A DNA stretch of 38,491 nucleotides, from assembly GCA_937974845.1 (NCBI GenBank), contig CALJVC010000089.1, positions 1 through 38,491 of the forward strand, read 5' to 3'. The stretch is from an uncultured Pseudogracilibacillus sp. (lineage in GTDB: Bacteria > Bacillota > Bacilli > Bacillales > Amphibacillaceae). A model generated the notes under the pieces. It did no database searches and was not told the origin of the DNA. It saw only the letters and a list, made by a program, of their open reading frames with translations. The position numbers and the translations under genes are program-made. The stretch's first letter is position 1. Each line of letters starts with the position of its first letter. This document shows positions 1 through 7,907 of this stretch, piece after piece.

Positions 1-53
1 TAGAATAATTATTTTATGCATCAGTGACAAAAACAAATCTCTATAATATTTAA

Positions 54-83
54 AAAATGAAGCTCAATCCTGAGCTTCATTTT
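54..83. terminator. Rho-independent terminator, probably bidirectional
   Basis: A perfect 13-bp stem (AAAATGAAGCTCA at 54-66, TGAGCTTCATTTT at 71-83) closes a 4-nt loop. A T-rich tract follows on either strand. It probably ends a gene lying to the left of the window and may back up the minus-strand amidase gene. Confidence 0.8.
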
Positions 84-257
84 TTCTCTAATCTGCTTCG
101 TATTTACAACAATTACAAAAAAAGTCTACTGCACCAGCTCTAACCTTACCTACTCAACATTAAAAATACCTTTTATATTGTTCAAGTCAAAATATAGAGC
201 AAACTTAATCCGCTAACTACCGAAGAGATAAGCTCTAACCAAAGAATACTATATATA

Positions 258-280
258 AAAGCATGCCTAGGCCTGCTTTT
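258..280 (-). terminator. Weak hairpin at the end of the amidase gene
   Basis: AAAAGCA and TGCTTTT flank a CCTAGG-containing loop and overlap the stop codon of the minus-strand amidase. The stem is short, so termination here is only possible; the stronger stem at 54-83 may do the work. Confidence 0.35.
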
Positions 281-1268
281 AATAGGTATCCTCTTTCTTC
301 ACCCAGCTATATAGTTCTTTTAATAGGAGATCGTCCTTCCCTACCTGTTGAATGGTATAAGGCTTTTGCTTGTATTTTTCCGGTATCGTCACCGTCGATC
401 GGCTATATTTTTTTGCTGAGGACTTAATACGAACCTTTTGGCCAACCTTGAAAGTTCTAGGGGTATACTTTCCCGTCGTGGTCGTCGTTACCTTACCATC
501 ACGTAAAGCATTAAGCAAACGTATGTTTTGCCTTACAGTACCCGTGTAGTTCTTAATACCGTACTGTTGAGCTAGTTTTTTACGGTGTGAAAACGTCGAT
601 GGCTGTCCGATAGACTTGAGGTAGTCGACAATGCTGTCTCCAGTGTACTTTGAGGGTTTTTTATCCTGAGTTGACGGCTTTGTTTTTTTGGATGAAGTTG
701 TTCCCTTTTTCCTTGGACTTACCTTCCGAAGTCCGAAAGCCTTCACGATTCCTCTAGCCTGGGCCTCAGCAATTTCCTGTAAAAATTCCGTATTCTTCAA
801 AAGGGCTGCGTCCTCCCGCCTGTCGATAAACAAGTTCTCAGTGAGTACAGCTGGCATTTTTGTTTCTCTAAGTACGTGGAAGTTAGCTTTCTTTTTTCCA
901 CGGTTTACTAATTTGTATCGACTCAAAACCTTTACTACCTCATTATGAATGATAGCTCGAACTTGGCCGGCCTTTGATTGGTTTGATAATTTTATATAGA
1001 TATAATCCTCATATCCCGTTCCTCTACCGGCATTAATATGAACGCTTAAGAAGAAGTCTGCACCCCATTTGTTTGCGTCATTGGTACGCTGGGATAATGA
1101 TAACGTCTTATCGCCTGTACGGGACATTTTTACACTGCAATTATACCCCTTTAAATAATCCCGAATATACTTAGCAATTGTAAGTGTAAGGTTTTTCTCT
1201 TTCAACCCATAAGCAACAGCTCCAGGATCCGTACCCCCGTGGCCTGGATCAATGTAGATTTTTTTCAT
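279..1268 (-). CDS. N-acetylmuramoyl-L-alanine amidase (Amidase_3), endolysin-like
   Basis: Zinc amidase that cuts the bond between N-acetylmuramic acid and L-alanine in peptidoglycan. The start at 1268 is chosen because AGGAG lies 7 nt upstream; an in-frame GTG 15 bases earlier overlaps that site. In the 329-residue protein the catalytic domain covers about 1-180, with family residues H10 (DPGHGG), E24, H77 (SVHINA) and E144 (TENLFID). A Lys/Ser/Thr-rich linker follows at about 181-208. Next comes a short wall-binding-type module at about 211-258 (DYLKSIGQPS...YGIKNYTGT), then an SH3-like C-terminal domain at about 268-329 ending in LKELYSWV. There is no signal peptide or membrane segment, as in phage endolysins, and no holin gene is beside it. 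It is probably a prophage-derived or lysis-released hydrolase; a mother-cell lysis role like CwlC is the alternative. Confidence 0.9.
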   Translation of the reverse strand: MKKIYIDPGHGGTDPGAVAYGLKEKNLTLTIAKYIRDYLKGYNCSVKMSRTGDKTLSLSQRTNDANKWGADFFLSVHINAGRGTGYEDYIYIKLSNQSKAGQVRAIIHNEVVKVLSRYKLVNRGKKKANFHVLRETKMPAVLTENLFIDRREDAALLKNTEFLQEIAEAQARGIVKAFGLRKVSPRKKGTTSSKKTKPSTQDKKPSKYTGDSIVDYLKSIGQPSTFSHRKKLAQQYGIKNYTGTVRQNIRLLNALRDGKVTTTTTGKYTPRTFKVGQKVRIKSSAKKYSRSTVTIPEKYKQKPYTIQQVGKDDLLLKELYSWVKKEDTY

Positions 1269-1371
1269 TCTACCACTCCTCAAGATAGTTTATGTTTTGT
1301 CTATACAAGCTGTATATTCCGGAAACCTAGAACGTTTTCAGCTTATCGAATATCACATTAATTGAACTTAT

Positions 1372-1400
1372 TTACCTTTTTCTTACGTTTCATGTACAAT
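1372..1400 (+). promoter_or_regulatory. Candidate sigma-A promoter for the thioredoxin/pgi pair
   Basis: TTACCT (1372-1377) and TACAAT (1395-1400) are 17 bp apart, about 85 bp upstream of the thioredoxin-like start codon. The -35 match is moderate. Confidence 0.35.
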
Positions 1401-1484
1401 AAGACTAATAGACACTTATATCTAAGGACTAACCATTAATTTACTATTAGCTATATGGTTTACTAGAAAGGAGATATGTGACGT

Positions 1485-2033
1485 ATGTCGTTAAATAAGT
1501 GGTTTACGCAAGGTTTAACAAAAGAAGCTTATATTGAACGTTTAGATAAACATAAAGATGCTTTTCAGCATGTCTTTCGAACATTTTCTATCAAAGAAGA
1601 AGATAAAGAGCTTTTTAAGAAAACAAAAAACTTACGAGCCATTGTCCTAGCATCAGAAAACTGCGGACACTGCATGATGGACATTCCAATTTTCCTCCAT
1701 ATTGCAGCTGAAGCAGAAATCGATACCCGCTTCTTAATTCGGGAAGACAATTTAGAATTAATGGATCAATATTTAACAAATGGGAAAAGATACGTCCCTA
1801 TGTTTATCTTTATCGATGAACAAGGAAAAGAAGTGGCAAAATGGGGTCCTTGGGCTCCAGAAGTACTTGAATTTACTAATAAGCTAAAAGCAGAATTACC
1901 AAGTAAGGATTCGGAAGGCTTTGAAGAAGCTTTTCAAAGCTTTGTCCAAAAAGTAAGTACGACCTTCCGTTCTGATGCAAGTGTATGGAACTATGTATAC
2001 GAGGATATGAAAAAAGTATTGCTAACCCTTTAG
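1485..2033 (+). CDS. Thioredoxin-fold protein with CGHC motif (Thioredoxin_9-like)
   Basis: A 182-residue cytoplasmic protein. An AAAGGAG site 10 nt upstream supports the ATG at 1485. The redox motif C60-G-H-C63 follows a hydrophobic strand (IVLASEN), and a cis-proline strand (YVPMFIFID) lies near residues 104-112, as in thioredoxin folds. The N-terminal 50 residues are helical and charged, unlike classical thioredoxin. CGHC is the active-site sequence of protein disulfide isomerases, which suggests a relatively oxidising thiol-disulfide enzyme, but no substrate can be named. The isomerase gene begins 28 bp downstream on the same strand, so the two are probably co-transcribed. Confidence 0.8.
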   Translation: MSLNKWFTQGLTKEAYIERLDKHKDAFQHVFRTFSIKEEDKELFKKTKNLRAIVLASENCGHCMMDIPIFLHIAAEAEIDTRFLIREDNLELMDQYLTNGKRYVPMFIFIDEQGKEVAKWGPWAPEVLEFTNKLKAELPSKDSEGFEEAFQSFVQKVSTTFRSDASVWNYVYEDMKKVLLTL

Positions 2034-2061
2034 TTTGGCTTCATCATTGGAGGAGTTAAAA

Positions 2062-3372
2062 GTGCCCTATATCACATTGAATGATCAATACACTAAACCC
2101 TTTGTTGAACAAAGTAAAATCGAAGAAATAGTAAAAAAAGTACAACATGCCCATCATACATTACATGAAAGAACAGGCCTTGGTAATGGATTCCTTGGAT
2201 GGCTCGACTACCCTAAAGGTTACGACCAGCACGAAGTGGAAAGAATAAAAAAAGTAGCAAAAAAAATTAAAAAGCAGAGCGACATATTTGTCATTATCGG
2301 GGTGGGAGGTTCTTATCTAGGTGCCCGAGCTGCCATCGAACTCTTAAACCATACTTATATGAATGAATTGAGAAAGGATCAAAAAGACGATCCCCTCGTC
2401 GTCTTTGCAGGTCATCATTTAAGCGGTACGTATATGAAGGATTTGCTTGATTTATTAGAGGGACGCGATTTTTCAATTAACGTTATCTCAAAAAGTGGTT
2501 CAACGCTCGAGACCGCCATTGCCTTTCGCATATTGAAAAATTATATGACTAATCGCTATTCAGTAAAGGAAAGCAAAGAAAGGATTTTTATTACAACAGG
2601 AACAGCAGGGCCTCTACGCAATATTGCCGAAGAAGAAGGCTATACGACTTTCACTATTCCTCCCGATATTGGTGGAAGGTATTCTGTCTTAACGGCTGTT
2701 GGCCTTCTACCAATGGCAGTCAGTGGTATTCCAATCGATGCCATCCTACAAGGCGCGGAACAAGCTTTAGAAGAAACCGCTCAAGATTCCCTTGAAAAAA
2801 ATCCTAGCTATCATTATGCAGCCTTACGATACCTTTTATATCAAGACGGGAAAAAAATTGAACTTTTGAATACCTTTGAGCCTCGTTGGCGTTACTTTCA
2901 AGAATGGTGGAAACAGTTGTTTGGTGAAAGTGAAGGAAAAGATGGAAAAGGCGTTTATCCAGCAGCAGCAAATTTTACAACGGATTTACATTCCTTGGGC
3001 CAATACATCCAAGATGGGGAACGTCACCTGTTTCAAACCTTCCTCTTCGCGGAGGAAATCGATAGAGATGTCAGCATTCCTTATGAAGAAAAGGATTTTG
3101 ATCAGTTAAATGAACTCCACTCCTATCGTTTACATACTTTGAATAAACATGCCTTTGAAGGTTCCTTACTTGCCCATACCTCTGGCGATGTTCCGAACAT
3201 CGTTCTAACTGTCCCAAAGATAGATGCGTTTACCTTTGGATATTTGGTGTACTTCTTTCAAAAGGCCTGCGCAATCAGTGGTTACTTGCTAGGAGTGAAT
3301 CCTTTTGATCAACCGGGAGTAGAGACATATAAGCAACATATGAAACGTCTCATCCAACAGAAAAAGAATTAG
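2062..3372 (+). CDS. pgi: Glucose-6-phosphate isomerase
   Basis: Interconverts glucose 6-phosphate and fructose 6-phosphate in glycolysis and gluconeogenesis. The GTG at 2062 is chosen because GGAGGAG ends 6 nt before it; an in-frame TTG at 2035 has no such site. The product is 436 residues, near the usual 445-450 of bacillar Pgi. Sugar-phosphate motifs are visible: GVGGSYLGA (about 80-88), SKSGSTLET (143-151) and GGRYSVLTAVGLLP (about 204-217). The catalytic glutamate is in FGESEGKDG (E289), with H310 (DLHS) and K424 (GVETYKQH). The N-terminus diverges from B. subtilis Pgi but the catalytic core is intact. Confidence 0.93.
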   Translation: MPYITLNDQYTKPFVEQSKIEEIVKKVQHAHHTLHERTGLGNGFLGWLDYPKGYDQHEVERIKKVAKKIKKQSDIFVIIGVGGSYLGARAAIELLNHTYMNELRKDQKDDPLVVFAGHHLSGTYMKDLLDLLEGRDFSINVISKSGSTLETAIAFRILKNYMTNRYSVKESKERIFITTGTAGPLRNIAEEEGYTTFTIPPDIGGRYSVLTAVGLLPMAVSGIPIDAILQGAEQALEETAQDSLEKNPSYHYAALRYLLYQDGKKIELLNTFEPRWRYFQEWWKQLFGESEGKDGKGVYPAAANFTTDLHSLGQYIQDGERHLFQTFLFAEEIDRDVSIPYEEKDFDQLNELHSYRLHTLNKHAFEGSLLAHTSGDVPNIVLTVPKIDAFTFGYLVYFFQKACAISGYLLGVNPFDQPGVETYKQHMKRLIQQKKN

Positions 3373-3447
3373 GCAGGTTTTGTAACTAATGATAAAATTT
3401 TAAGCTTTTTTCTGTTTAAAAATATACATAAAGGGTATAATGATACT

Positions 3448-3560
3448 GTAAGACTTTCTCGTATTCCCCCTGTTTAATTATGCTTACAAGAGGCGCATTT
3501 CTAAAGCGTCAATCGTTGAAATTTCGACGATTGTAAGCATAATTATTTTTTTGTCTTTTT
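3448..3560 (+). ncRNA. Candidate structured small RNA (or elaborate pgi terminator)
   Basis: A TATAAT at 3436-3441 would start a transcript near 3448. The sequence can fold into a three-way junction. The closing stem is 12 bp (3476-3487 with 3533-3544) and encloses a 5-bp hairpin (GGCGC 3492-3496 with GCGTC 3506-3510) and a 9-bp hairpin (3511-3519 with 3524-3532, AATT loop). A run of seven Ts and then more T follows. The predicted unpaired 5' arm carries CCCCC (3466-3470), the kind of C-rich stretch that small RNAs use to pair with Shine-Dalgarno sequences. No convincing -35 box is visible, so the structure may simply terminate pgi. Transcription is inferred, not seen. Confidence 0.45.
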
Positions 3561-3814
3561 TCCTTAGAAATTTTAAATAGCAATAAACTGATGTCGTAAT
3601 TTTTTCTTTCAATAGATAACTTTTCAAGCGGGAATTATTACCCTCATCATTTGCTTCACTCTAAAATATTCTTCTGCACCTCTCCATCTAAACCACGAAC
3701 TACAAACATATATAACTCTTCTAAAACAAAATGAAAAACGACATGCAAACTATCCTATCTCCCAAAGACCAGCATTTTCTGTTCAACCTATAATCCAGCC
3801 TAGCCTTCTTTTTT

Positions 3815-3843
3815 TATACAAATTCCTACCTAACTGGTATGAT
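3815..3843 (+). promoter_or_regulatory. Promoter of patB
   Basis: TATACA (3815-3820) and TATGAT (3838-3843) are 17 bp apart. A TGG immediately before the -10 gives an extended -10 element. The patB start lies 35 bp downstream. Confidence 0.5.
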
Positions 3844-3877
3844 ATTAATAAATAAAATCTCGTAAGGGGGAATGAAG

Positions 3878-5071
3878 ATGGAAGAGTTTACAAAAGTAGT
3901 TGATCGAACGAATACTAACTCAATTAAATGGGATCAGCGACTGGAAGTATTTCAAAGCGATGATAAGGAACTACTACCTCTATGGATTGCGGATATGGAC
4001 TTTCCTGCACCAAAGGAAGTCAATGAGGCGCTTATTGAACGGGCGCGACATGGAGTTTACGGATACACCTATATAGCCGATGAAACAAAAGATGAAGTAA
4101 GAAACTGGTTGAAAACTCAACATGGCTGGGACATTTCTTTAGATTCTTTATTTTTTAGCCCTAGTGTAATTACAAGTCTTTATCAAGCTATTCAAACTTT
4201 CACGGAGAAAGGGGATCGAATCCTCATTCAGACGCCTGTATACACACCTTTTTTCCACTTGATTGAAAAGTCTGGTAGGAAGATTGTGACAAACCCCCTA
4301 AAAAATACTGGTAGCAGATACGAAATCGATTTTGATGACTTAGAGAAAAAAATGCAAGATGAGGTGAAAGCCTTTATCTTCTGTTCTCCCCATAATCCCG
4401 TCGGTCGGGTGTGGAAAAAGGAAGAACTTGAGAAGATTGCAGATTTAGCCCTACGTTACGATGTCTTACTCTTGTCCGATGAAATCCATGCGGATCTCGT
4501 TTTTTCTCCGCACCAACATATCCCAATCGCTTCGTTATCTGAGGAGATAAGCGATCAGACAATTACCTTTATGTCGCCGACCAAGACCTTTAATTTAGCT
4601 GGTTTACAAATATCTTATGGCATTACTTCCTCTAAAGATAAACGTCGTCGTTTAGAAAATACGTTAGCAATTCAAGGTTTTCGAACGTTAAATACAATGG
4701 GAATTATCGCCTTAGATGCCGCCTACCGTTATGGCCGGCCATGGTTAGAGAAGTTAATATCTATACTAGAAAAGAACAAGACCTATGTCCTCGAACAACT
4801 GCCGAAAAAAACGAACCAAAAGGTCCGGGTTTATGATTCGGAGGGAACCTACCTTTTATGGATGGACTTTTCTGCCTTAGGGCTGAAAGATTCTGCTTTA
4901 CAACGTTTTTTAGTCGAGAAAGCTAAAGTGGGATTAAATGCGGGATCTAGTTATGGAAAAGAGGGGGAGCAATTTATGAGATTAAATATTGCCTGCCCCT
5001 TCGAAAGAATAGAAGAAGCGGTAGAACGAATTGCATCAGCTGTAAATCAAAATAACATTCCTTTGCCGTGA
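3878..5071 (+). CDS. patB: PatB/MalY-type cystathionine beta-lyase (C-S lyase)
   Basis: A PLP enzyme of aminotransferase fold class I that cleaves cystathionine or cysteine to a thiol, pyruvate and ammonia. The second ATG (3878) is preferred: AAGGGGG ends 7 nt before it but only 1 nt before the ATG at 3872. The product is 397 residues, the family norm. Visible motifs are WIADMDF near the N-terminus, the substrate-site stretch CSPHNPVGRVW (about 169-179), the PLP-contacting DEIHADL (about 201-207), and the Schiff-base lysine K236 in SPTKTFNLAGLQ. The gene has its own promoter and ends inside a strong hairpin, so it is probably monocistronic. In B. subtilis patB also lies beside kapB. Confidence 0.9.
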   Translation: MEEFTKVVDRTNTNSIKWDQRLEVFQSDDKELLPLWIADMDFPAPKEVNEALIERARHGVYGYTYIADETKDEVRNWLKTQHGWDISLDSLFFSPSVITSLYQAIQTFTEKGDRILIQTPVYTPFFHLIEKSGRKIVTNPLKNTGSRYEIDFDDLEKKMQDEVKAFIFCSPHNPVGRVWKKEELEKIADLALRYDVLLLSDEIHADLVFSPHQHIPIASLSEEISDQTITFMSPTKTFNLAGLQISYGITSSKDKRRRLENTLAIQGFRTLNTMGIIALDAAYRYGRPWLEKLISILEKNKTYVLEQLPKKTNQKVRVYDSEGTYLLWMDFSALGLKDSALQRFLVEKAKVGLNAGSSYGKEGEQFMRLNIACPFERIEEAVERIASAVNQNNIPLP

Positions 5072-5092
5072 ATTTTAGAATCACGGCAAAGG
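5060..5092. terminator. Bidirectional terminator between patB and the small membrane gene
   Basis: A perfect 12-bp GC-containing stem (5060-5071 with 5081-5092) has a 9-nt AT-rich loop. It overlaps the patB stop codon and faces the convergent small gene. The T tracts are modest on both sides. Confidence 0.65.
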
Positions 5093-5100
5093 TTCAACAT

Positions 5101-5304
5101 TTATTCCTTCATTCGTTGAGTCTTGGCTTCCTTTTTTTCTTTTGTTAACCCATATTTTTCTTCAAAAAGGGCTTCTTCTTTTTTAGATTTTCGGTAGAAC
5201 AAGTATAGAGTGACTGCTGTTGCAAGAATAAAAATAACGAGCGTAATCAGGGAAGGAATATATTCGGTCTTATCCTGTGGAAAGTAAAGAAAGTCCATAG
5301 ACAT
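5101..5304 (-). CDS. Small single-span membrane protein, unknown function
   Basis: 67 residues. A strong AAAGGAGG site lies 11 nt before the ATG at 5304. Residues about 17-37 form one hydrophobic segment (SLITLVIFILATAVTLYLF), followed by a very charged Lys/Glu-rich cytoplasmic tail (KSKKEEALFEEKYGLTKEKK). I do not recognise the family. It sits convergent to patB and divergent from kapB, where a kinB gene would lie in B. subtilis; it is far too short to be a kinase remnant and shows no kinase motif. Confidence 0.7.
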   Translation of the reverse strand: MSMDFLYFPQDKTEYIPSLITLVIFILATAVTLYLFYRKSKKEEALFEEKYGLTKEKKEAKTQRMKE

Positions 5305-5391
5305 CGGGGATCTAGCCTCCTTTCTTTACTGGAGTGTAGTTGAGATGAAGCATCTTTGAATTAAATTTATTATATATAAAAAAATTAAAAA

Positions 5392-5419
5392 TTGCATCGT
5401 AGTATTTGCTTGTTATAAT
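5392..5419 (+). promoter_or_regulatory. Promoter of kapB-deoD
   Basis: TTGCAT (5392-5397) and a perfect TATAAT (5414-5419) are 16 bp apart, with TGT just before the -10 as an extended -10 element. The kapB start is 45 bp downstream. Confidence 0.65.
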
Positions 5420-5463
5420 GAAAGAAAGACTTAGTTTCATAAAAAGGAGTGAGCGTACATCCA

Positions 5464-5856
5464 ATGAGTACGTTACAAATTGGTGATACCGTAAAAATTC
5501 GCTACAATTCTGGAGAATACATTGGAAAGATTTTAGAAGATAAGCGAAACTTTTGGTTAGTTGAAGTATTATCCGTCGTTACCCATCCAACACAAGGAGA
5601 TTTACATAATCCTGGACAGGCAGAAGGAATCGCTTTTCCTGAAAGAAAAGCTTTAGCCTATCGGGAAAAAACGAACGCGCGAAAAAGAGACACCCTTCCT
5701 TACGAAGACGAGATTGAACCCTATGCAAAGTCGTTAAAACGGGCTGTCGAAGAGATGAAACAACAGCTATCCCAAGAAGATACCGCTTTTAACCGTCTTT
5801 CTTTAGAACGGATCGAAAGCCTAGAACAGCATTATTATAAAAAAATATACGAATAG
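5464..5856 (+). CDS. kapB: Kinase-associated protein KapB
   Basis: 130 residues, the family size (about 128). The ATG at 5464 is preferred over a GTG at 5449 that overlaps the AAGGAG site; the resulting spacer is long (14 nt). An N-terminal SH3-like beta domain (IGDTVKIRYNSGEYIGKI..., with FWLVEVLSVVTHPTQGDLHNP) is followed by a helical C-terminal half rich in Glu and Lys. In B. subtilis KapB is needed for signalling by the sporulation kinase KinB and is encoded next to it. Here no kinB is adjacent; kapB is instead followed 13 bp later by deoD. Despite an old lipoprotein label, there is no signal peptide or lipobox, so the protein should be cytoplasmic. Confidence 0.88.
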   Translation: MSTLQIGDTVKIRYNSGEYIGKILEDKRNFWLVEVLSVVTHPTQGDLHNPGQAEGIAFPERKALAYREKTNARKRDTLPYEDEIEPYAKSLKRAVEEMKQQLSQEDTAFNRLSLERIESLEQHYYKKIYE

Positions 5857-5869
5857 AGGTGGAATTCAT

Positions 5870-6586
5870 ATGAGTATTCATATCGGTGCAGAAAAAGGAG
5901 ATATTGCCGAAACGATTTTAATGCCGGGGGATCCGCTTCGAGCAAAATATATCGCAGAGACATATTTAACCGACGTCATCCAATACAATCAAGTCCGGGG
6001 AATGTACGGGTTTACTGGTACCTATAAGGGTAAACGAATCTCGGTTCAAGGTTCTGGCATGGGTGTACCTTCTATATCCATTTATGTTAACGAACTAATT
6101 CAAGAATACGATGTACAAAATTTCATTCGAGTCGGTACCTGTGGGGGCATTGTAGATAATGTCAATCTTCGAGATATCGTTTTAGCCCAAGGGGCAACGA
6201 CCGATTCCCAAGTTAATCGAATGACCTTCGGAGGAATTGATTACTCCCCTATCGCAGACTTTTCCTTATTACAAGAGGCTGCCAAGCTAGCACAGAATCA
6301 TGATGTGACAACCCATATAGGGAATGTATTTACGAGCGATACTTTCTATCGGGATGATGGTGGAAAAGTTAATGAACTTTTAGCAAAATACCAAGTTTTA
6401 GCGGTCGAAATGGAGACAAGCGCCCTCTATACTTTAGCTGCAAAATATCGACGCAAGGCTCTTTCAATCTTAACCGTGTCTGACCACGTAATGACCGGAG
6501 AGCAAACAAGCGCTAAAGAGCGAGAGCGTTCCTTCCATACAATGATGGAAATTGCCCTCGATACCGCCCATCGCTTTACTAAGTAG
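5870..6586 (+). CDS. deoD: Purine nucleoside phosphorylase DeoD-type
   Basis: Cleaves purine (deoxy)nucleosides with phosphate to the free base and (deoxy)ribose 1-phosphate in purine salvage. A GAGGTGG site precedes the ATG. The 238-residue length fits the hexameric trimer-of-dimers family (about 233-239). Visible are the phosphate-site GDPLRAKY (R24), RVGTCGG (R87 region), the ribose-site VEMETSALY (E180-M181-E182) and the catalytic aspartate D205 in SDHVMTGE. It lies 13 bp behind kapB and shares its promoter; a strong terminator follows at 6611-6647. Confidence 0.93.
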   Translation: MSIHIGAEKGDIAETILMPGDPLRAKYIAETYLTDVIQYNQVRGMYGFTGTYKGKRISVQGSGMGVPSISIYVNELIQEYDVQNFIRVGTCGGIVDNVNLRDIVLAQGATTDSQVNRMTFGGIDYSPIADFSLLQEAAKLAQNHDVTTHIGNVFTSDTFYRDDGGKVNELLAKYQVLAVEMETSALYTLAAKYRRKALSILTVSDHVMTGEQTSAKERERSFHTMMEIALDTAHRFTK

Positions 6587-6610
6587 ACCTTTATACAACC
6601 GAATGAATAT

Positions 6611-6647
6611 AAAAGGATTCCCTATCCAGAAGCTAGGGAATCCTTTT
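6611..6647. terminator. Bidirectional terminator between deoD and yuiC
   Basis: A perfect 14-bp stem (AAAAGGATTCCCTA 6611-6624, TAGGGAATCCTTTT 6634-6647) has a 9-nt loop and A/T flanks. It serves the convergent deoD and yuiC genes. Confidence 0.85.
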
Positions 6648-6648
6648 C

Positions 6649-7329
6649 TTATTCCTTATTTCGATTACGGAACTGATCACGAAACACTTGTAAAGACTCG
6701 GTTTCATTTAAAGCTACTAATTCCTCCTCAGTAATTTTTCCATCCCCTTCTTTAATAACGTAAACATCTACCTCACGCTTTCCCCATTCCTTATACACAT
6801 CCTCTACCGTTTCAAAATAAAGGTCAATTTTATTCCCTTTAATTGCTCCACCGATATCTGTCACAACACCATAACCGTAATCCGGTATGAATAAAATGGT
6901 TCCTAAAGGAAAGACCGAAAGATCCGCTGCTATTGTTGAATATAGATCCCTTGTCACCTTTACCCCAGAATACGTAATCCCATACTCTGGATGACCTTCA
7001 CTTTTACCAGTAGATTCAATCCCAGCCGTATAGCCAGTAGCCACTACTTTTTTTCGCGGATATTTAGAAAAGTCAATCGTTTCCTCTAAACTTTTTGGTG
7101 CATCAATTTGATTGTTAGACACATAGGTCGCTTCAGGAAGTTTAAGTTTAATCGTTCGTTGCTCTAAGGCAAGTCTCCTTCCTTCGTGCATGTAGGCTTT
7201 CGTTTCGTCTGTATATCCATAAACAATATCCTGAAAAGTAATATTCATAATCGATGTCAACGTAACATAAATAGCAAGGAAAAATAGAAAACTTACGAAA
7301 ACTTTCCTTACTAAAGTAAAGATGGACAT
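6649..7329 (-). CDS. yuiC: YuiC, 3D-domain (MltA-like) cell-wall protein
   Basis: 226 residues, with an AAGGGG site before the ATG. An N-terminal membrane anchor spans about 10-32 (VFVSFLFFLAIYVTLTSIM). The extracellular C-terminal part carries the 3D double-psi beta-barrel with its conserved aspartates (D150 in FIPDYGYG, D158 in VVTDIGG, D169 in NKIDLYF). B. subtilis YuiC is a stationary-phase Sps-type protein of this fold, with muralytic activity related to MltA and Rpf. The ATGYT and GITYSGV segments of the fold are also present. The last 30 residues are acidic and lie outside the barrel. yuiB lies 60 bp upstream on the same strand, as in B. subtilis. Confidence 0.88.
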   Translation of the reverse strand: MSIFTLVRKVFVSFLFFLAIYVTLTSIMNITFQDIVYGYTDETKAYMHEGRRLALEQRTIKLKLPEATYVSNNQIDAPKSLEETIDFSKYPRKKVVATGYTAGIESTGKSEGHPEYGITYSGVKVTRDLYSTIAADLSVFPLGTILFIPDYGYGVVTDIGGAIKGNKIDLYFETVEDVYKEWGKREVDVYVIKEGDGKITEEELVALNETESLQVFRDQFRNRNKE

Positions 7330-7389
7330 AATAACACCCCTTTACGATGTCATCATGTCCATTTTTAAAAATTATATGCGTATAAAAGA

Positions 7390-7707
7390 TTAAAACATTT
7401 GATATCCGCTTTTTCTTAACATTTTAATGACGATTCCTGAAACAATAGTACCGAGCAAACCGCCGCTTAAGATTATATAATCATCTAGAGTAATTGTCGT
7501 GATCGTTTCTTTAAGACCTGCAAAGGCTTCGCCTGGTCGAATGAAATAATCACTTAAGCCATTATCAGAGATGATTAACAAAATGACGATAGGATATAAT
7601 AGCGTCATTAACCAGGTTCGACGTAATAACATATTCAAAATAAACGATATACCGAAGAAAATAACAAAGTATAATAAAATAGATACAAAAAATTGAATTA
7701 AATTCAA
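7390..7707 (-). CDS. yuiB: YuiB family membrane protein
   Basis: 105 residues. The start is TTG at 7707, supported by GAGGGG 7 nt upstream. Hydrophobic segments at about 5-27, 33-47 and 79-96 predict three membrane spans, with a short soluble loop (SDYFIRPGEAFAGLKE) between the second and third. The function of YuiB is unknown. The placement beside yuiC and divergent from yumC matches B. subtilis; the small yuiA gene usually found nearby is not seen here. Confidence 0.8.
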   Translation of the reverse strand: MNLIQFFVSILLYFVIFFGISFILNMLLRRTWLMTLLYPIVILLIISDNGLSDYFIRPGEAFAGLKETITTITLDDYIILSGGLLGTIVSGIVIKMLRKSGYQMF

Positions 7708-7907
7708 TATAATTCCCCTCTCAATTGAACGAATAAAATGAAACTTCCATCCCTCATAATTTTATATTTAGTTGAGATAAAAAGCAAAGAGTAACGTCTA
7801 AACGGTTATGTATAAGTTCTTACAATAGTTTTTTACATAAAAAAGATACATTTGAGTTTATCAATTAGAAAAAATACGGTAAAATAAGCTTATGTGGAGG
7901 GAAAAGA

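Larger units (their letters stand above)
3373..3877. other. 505-bp intergenic region between pgi and patB
   Basis: This AT-rich stretch holds no credible coding frame. Its left part contains a TATAAT box and the structured candidate RNA at 3448-3560; its right end contains the patB promoter at 3815-3843. I see nothing recognisable between about 3560 and 3810. Confidence 0.7.

Noticed and set aside
279..1283. An intact prophage
   Set aside because: Only one endolysin-like gene is seen, with no holin, structural or integrase gene in the window.
5464..5856. KapB as a lipoprotein
   Set aside because: There is no signal peptide or lipobox cysteine in the N-terminus.
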